Assembly: GCA_020746875.1 (NCBI GenBank)
Contig: JAGTJL010000014.1
Span: 2,170,001-2,234,000, forward strand
Source: Rhexocercosporidium sp. MPI-PUGE-AT-0058
Taxonomy: Eukaryota; Ascomycota; Leotiomycetes; Helotiales
DNA: 64,000 nt
Direction: 5' to 3'
The position numbers and the translations under genes are program-made. This document shows, piece by piece, positions 59,369 to 64,000 of this stretch (the first letter of the stretch is position 1; each line of letters opens with the position of its first letter). The notes under the pieces are model-generated. The model did not search any database. It worked only from the letters and a program-made list of their open reading frames with translations, and was not told the DNA's origin.

Positions 59369-61498
59369 AAAAAAAACTTATTTAATAAAAGGTAATTATT
59401 TAATTTACTTAATTTATAATCAGAATATAAGTATATAAAAGAGAAAAGTATATATATAATATATTATAATAATAAACTATACGCACGGAACCGTCAGATT
59501 TAATTATTTTAAGTATATATATACTAATATTATTAAGTTTAAAAAAACTGTTAATTATTTATATAAATAATAAATTAAAGCGTGATATATATTCAAAGAA
59601 TTTTAATAACTTATTAAATATATATTTAATAATTTTAATATTAAATAATTATTAAAGCTTATTTTTATAAGAAAAAGCAGCGAATTTAAGCGCTGCAATA
59701 ATAAGAATAAACGAAAGAAATATTAATTTAAAAATAATATTATCGGAATTATTATCGGAATTCTCTTTTTTTAATTTATTATTTCTAATTTTTTTTTAAT
59801 TATTACTCTTTTTATTTTTGATATAATCCTTATACAGAATATACTTCTTTTTATACTTCTTTTTAAACTTAGCTTCTTAGCTTTATTTATTATATAATAA
59901 TTATTAAATATATAACGTAAATTTAGCTGATTATAATATTTATAAGTTAATTTAATTTTAAAACAGTTTTCGCCTTTGCTTTTATTATTCTTAATATTAG
60001 AATTACTTTTATTTTAACTCTTATTCGGATTAGAAATACTTTTATTTCTGTAAAAAAACGTATCCGGTTATCTTACCTGACTCGCTAACTCTTACTTTAT
60101 TTATAATATCTTTAATAAAACTCTTTAAATTAATATTCAAATTAACGTTAATAATAATATTTAAGCTTATTATAAAATCGTTAGATATTATAATAGCTAG
60201 TATTATACGCAGATTTAAGCGCTATCGTTCAGCTTAAATAAGCTACTTTTCGGAAATTATAATAATAATTATAATTAAATATTATTTATAAAAGAAGCTA
60301 TTTATAATATATTTAATTTAATAATCGATAGCTTAAAAGTAATAATAAACTTCTTTAATAATAAGAAATTATCGTAGCAGAGCTTATTATAATCTTAAAT
60401 AATATTATATATTAAGATATTTTTACTGCTTTTATATTAATATTATAAAACTTTTTATATTTTTAAAGTAATTTTCTTTCCGGTAATATATATTAATAAA
60501 TTAAGCTATAATTTAGAATAATAATAAGTCTTATTTAAGTTTTTCTTATTTACTAATCGGTTTATTTTTTTAAAGTATTTTTGTCGATATTATTATCTTA
60601 TTCGTTAACTTCTTTTAATATATATAAATAAGATTTAATATTTAAATATTTAAAAATATTATTAAATATTCTAATATTAAAGATTTTATTACGCTACTTA
60701 AAGTAATTTTTAATACTTTTTAGCTTGTAAGCGTCGGAAAAGTTCAGTAAAATAAAAGCTATTTTACTTCTTAGAAGCTTAACTTTAAGCTTAAACGTCG
60801 GCTTAACTTTTAATATAATATTACGTATATTCGAATTTAATTCAGGGTCCTCAGGCGTAAATCGGTCTTCTGCAAGCGTATTTATAAGACCGGATTAATT
60901 CTTAAAATCCTTAAAAGCTCCGGGAATTAATAATATAATAAATAATACGTTATTTTATTAAATTATTTTATTTTATTACTTATATAAGATAATTCGAAGA
61001 AGTTATTAATATTATTATTAAAATCGTTAATATTAAATTCTTTAAGTATTAGCGATACGAGATTCTTAAAATATTTAAAATACTTTTTAGAATTATTTTT
61101 AAAATAACTTATTCCGATTTTATTAATATTAAGTCCGACTTCTTATTAATTGTATTTAAATAATATTAAATAATGATTTTTAAAATAATATTCTATAATT
61201 TTTATTTAATAATACTTTAACATTAGCTTTTTAATTTCGTAAAGCACTTATAAAGGCATTTTTCTAAAAAAAAAAAACATATTAAATTAAGCGATATTAG
61301 TTAGTAAAGCCTTTAGATTTTTAAAAATCTAGTTTCTTTTATTAAATTTATTCGCCGGGTTTATAATACTTTAAATAATAAATTTTAAACTCGTAAATAA
61401 AAAACTTTATTTATTATATTTATTGACTTTTAAGATATTTTATTATTATAAAATACTTATAAATTATTATAATTCGTAAGTATTTTAATAATATATTA
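59369..61498. other. AT-rich decayed DNA, no gene
   Basis: About 2.1 kb of TA-rich sequence with all frames closed. Probably more transposon remains, but I recognise no domain or repeat end in it. Confidence 0.45.
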
Positions 61499-61590
61499 AG
61501 GATATAGCTAAAGTACCTTACGTAAATAGCTAAATCATTATACGCTAAGGTTTTTCCAGGCACGCCGGGCGTATTTATCAATTATATTTT
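61499..61590. repeat. MITE family N end (partial copy)
   Basis: AAGGATATAGCTAAAGTACC and the TTTTTCCAGGCACGCCGGGC segment match, in reverse, the right end of the well-preserved copy at 63427-63862. I did not find the partner end. Confidence 0.65.
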
Positions 61591-62615
61591 ATTATATTAG
61601 TTATATTAAAGGCTAAGGGCCGTTAATAAAACCCTTAAGCTTTATTAAACTTGACTTTTAAAGTTATTTATATTTTCTTACTTAATACTTTAAAATAATA
61701 TATCGACTTTTATTAGCGAGTCTTACGACCTTGCGCTTCTTATAATAATTTATTTTAATCTTAATATTAAATTTATTATTATTTAAGCGCATATAAAAAA
61801 GCTAATAATTATACTTTTATAAAGAAAGATATTAAGCTACGCCGTATATTGTATATTTGCGATTATAAAAGTAAATATAAAATAAGAAAGAAGTAAACTG
61901 ATATATATTTTATAAGAAAACGCTTTAATACTAGTTTTAAGAAACATAATTACCGTATAAGAGTAAGTCTTATAAAAGATTAGGTTTTAAGCAAGTAAGA
62001 ATTAAATATTTTAAAAGCTATATATAATTATATACGTTTTATAAACTTTTCCGCTTATTTAATATATTAAATTTTTATTATTTTTCTAAATACTTATACT
62101 TTTATTAATTCTTTTATAAAATTAAATCTTTTTAATACTTAGATTTTATTAACGTTACGAGAAAAAGATTTAAATATTATACTTATATTAAAAGATATTT
62201 TTAACTTTATATAAAAACTAAGAATCGAGTAATTAAGAAATAAGACGCTAATTTAATAGCTTTTGTAAATATAAGTTTTTATAAATAAAAGCAGCTTTTA
62301 TATTAATAAAATATATAAAAGTTATAAGATAATAATTATTCTCTTACGTACGAATTAAATTCCGGTCTTTTATAATATTTATTTTTTATTAATTCTTCTT
62401 TTTTAAAACTTTAAAAATAATATTATAACGTTTTACTCTTCGATTATGTATATAAAATAAACCGATTTAATATATTATTATTAAATATATACAAAGTTTT
62501 TAATAATAATATAATTATTTAATTAAGAATAGCGTTTTTATTAAAGGAAAAGGAAGCTGATTATAAATAAGCGCTTATATAATTTAAAAGTATAATATCT
62601 TAATATATAATAAAA
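61591..62615. other. AT-rich decayed DNA, no gene
   Basis: TA-rich sequence after the partial MITE end. Part of it may belong to that element. No gene or domain is seen. Confidence 0.45.
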
Positions 62616-63426
62616 AATGGTTAAAGCTAAATCACTATACGTAAATAGCTAAACCGCCATACGCTAAGGAAGCGAGTCGAAAATAAAGGATATATTATTA
62701 TTACTAAAACTTATATAAATAACTATATATAATGCATTAATTAGAATTATACTAGCTTATTAAAATTAGGGGACAGCCAAATCGACACACGGAAATAATT
62801 AAATCGACATTTCTTAGCATTTCTTAATAAAATAATTATTATAAATTAAGAAAAAGTAATTAATAAAATATTTAAATCTTAGCTTAAAAATAATATTTAT
62901 TAAGTTATTTTTAAAAACTAATTTATTTTAAAAAAGTTATATAATATTAAAAGTTAAATTTTTCGATAATATTTTAATATTATATTAAAAAAATACTTTT
63001 ATAATAAAATTTAATAAACTTTAATAATTTAAATATAAAATTATTATTAAATAATTTAAAATTAAAAAGTTAAATAAAAATATATTATTTATTATTTATT
63101 TTTATAAAATAAAAGAAAAATCTTAATTTTTATTTATTTATTATTAAATAATACTTATAATATTTAAATAAGATATTTAATAAATTTTATATTAATAAAT
63201 ATTTTAAATAAATATTTTAAAATAAAATTAAAAAATAAATAAAAACTATTCTTTTATAATTTTCTTAAAATCCTTATATCGATTTAATTATTTCCGTATA
63301 TCGATTTAGCTGTCCCTTAAAATTATCATTAACTTTAAAAACTGCATCCTAAGTATATATCTTAACCTTATTAATTACCTTTTATTATATTATAGCCGCA
63401 GCAATTATAATGTAATAATATCTTTA
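62616..63426. mobile_element. MITE family N, copy 2, split by a family M element
   Basis: 62616-62768 matches the right half of copy 1 (58831-59368) in reverse, from the AGCTAAA/CCGCCATACGCTAAGG end through GCGAGTCGAAAATAAAG to CTTATTAAAAT. The match resumes at 63318 after the family M insertion and continues to GCCGCAGCAATTATAAT. It is then cut by the element at 63427. Confidence 0.78.
62769..63317. mobile_element. MITE family M, copy 2, inserted in a family N copy
   Basis: 549 bases, with ends GGGGACAGCCAAATCGACAC and, inverted, AGGGACAGCTAAATCGATAT. TA flanks both sides. Its insertion point is confirmed by the continuous family N sequence on either side. Confidence 0.85.
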
Positions 63427-63862
63427 GGGTACAGCTAAAGCACTATACGGAAATAGCTAAATCACCATACGCTAAGGAATTTTCAAGAATCCGAAGGGTG
63501 CATTTATCGCCCGCGCCCTATTATACTAATTTGTACTAGAGGCTAAGTATAATATATGCATCCTACGTAATTATACTAATTCATCTTCATAATCCTCTTT
63601 AAAGTCGATATCTTAAGTATATACTTTAATTCCTTTAATTACATCCCTTTAAATCATAGCTATAAAAGCTTTAGTAGCATCTAATATACTATCTAACTAA
63701 TAGATTAATGATATGCTATACATATACCCTCTCTCTCTTTGCGTTCTAGGCTCGTACTGATCTTGGTGTCCTTGCCGCGGTTGATAAATGCGCCCGGCGT
63801 GCCTGGAAAAACCTTGGCGTATGGTGATTTAGCTATTTCCGTATAGTGCTTTAGCTGTACCT
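63427..63862. mobile_element. MITE family N, well-preserved copy 3
   Basis: 436 bases with almost perfect inverted ends of about 60 bases (GGGTACAGCTAAAGCACTAT and continuation; right end TAGTGCTTTAGCTGTACCT). TA duplications lie at 63425-63426 and 63863-63864. The interior keeps GC-rich stretches, so it has suffered little RIP. The small minus-strand frame across it is not a known protein. Confidence 0.85.
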
Positions 63863-64000
63863 TATCTTTAATACTATTTGTCTGATATATTAATAAAATG
63901 CCTTGCATATATGCCCTCTCTCGGCGAGTATTAAGCTCATATATATCCCGATGCTTAAGCTTAAGTCTTTATATTGCAAAAGCAGTCGTAAATAAGCTAT
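63863..64000. other. AT-rich flank to the window edge
   Basis: No feature recognised. Confidence 0.4.

Noticed and set aside
63705..63908. 67-residue minus-strand frame near the right edge
   Set aside because: It spans the inverted end of a MITE and runs past its boundary; no protein family is recognisable.

Overview
The window is nuclear DNA of a filamentous ascomycete (Pezizomycotina). Evidence: genes broken by many 48-270 nt GT-AG introns, Zn2Cys6 regulators, a fungal non-reducing polyketide synthase, and long AT-rich blocks full of transposons with C-to-T/G-to-A decay typical of repeat-induced point mutation (RIP). I cannot name the species.

Layout. 1-1401: a partial fungal transcription-factor-like gene leaving the left edge. 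1720-20393: an AT-rich, RIP-degraded block. It holds a long inverted-repeat element split by a Ty3/gypsy LTR retrotransposon (4694-19298), whose 3' LTR is itself split by a Ty1/copia element (11752-19219). Both insertions still show 5-bp target duplications. 21252-45923: a GC-balanced island with a biosynthetic gene cluster. 46056-64000: a second AT-rich block with copia pol remnants, a short gag-only LTR element (54437-56594) and several nested families of short inverted-repeat elements.

The cluster, left to right: Zn2Cys6 regulator (+), cytochrome P450 (-), 14-TM MFS transporter (+), AflS/AflJ-like co-regulator (-), a 2-kb RIP-decayed insertion, AflR-like Zn2Cys6 regulator (+), DUF1772 anthrone-oxygenase-like protein (-), EthD-domain decarboxylase-like protein (+), metallo-beta-lactamase thioesterase (-), and a SAT-KS-AT-PT-ACP polyketide synthase lacking its own thioesterase (+). 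This is the gene complement known from atrochrysone carboxylic acid/emodin pathways. The PKS would build the octaketide, the discrete MBL thioesterase release it, the EthD protein decarboxylate it, and the DUF1772 protein oxidise the anthrone to an anthraquinone. The P450 would then hydroxylate or couple the product, and the MFS protein export it. AflR-like and AflS-like proteins probably co-activate the set. The product assignment is inferred from gene families.

Exon boundaries were placed by hand from GT/AG sites, reading frame and family resemblance. All multi-exon models close in frame, but none has transcript support.
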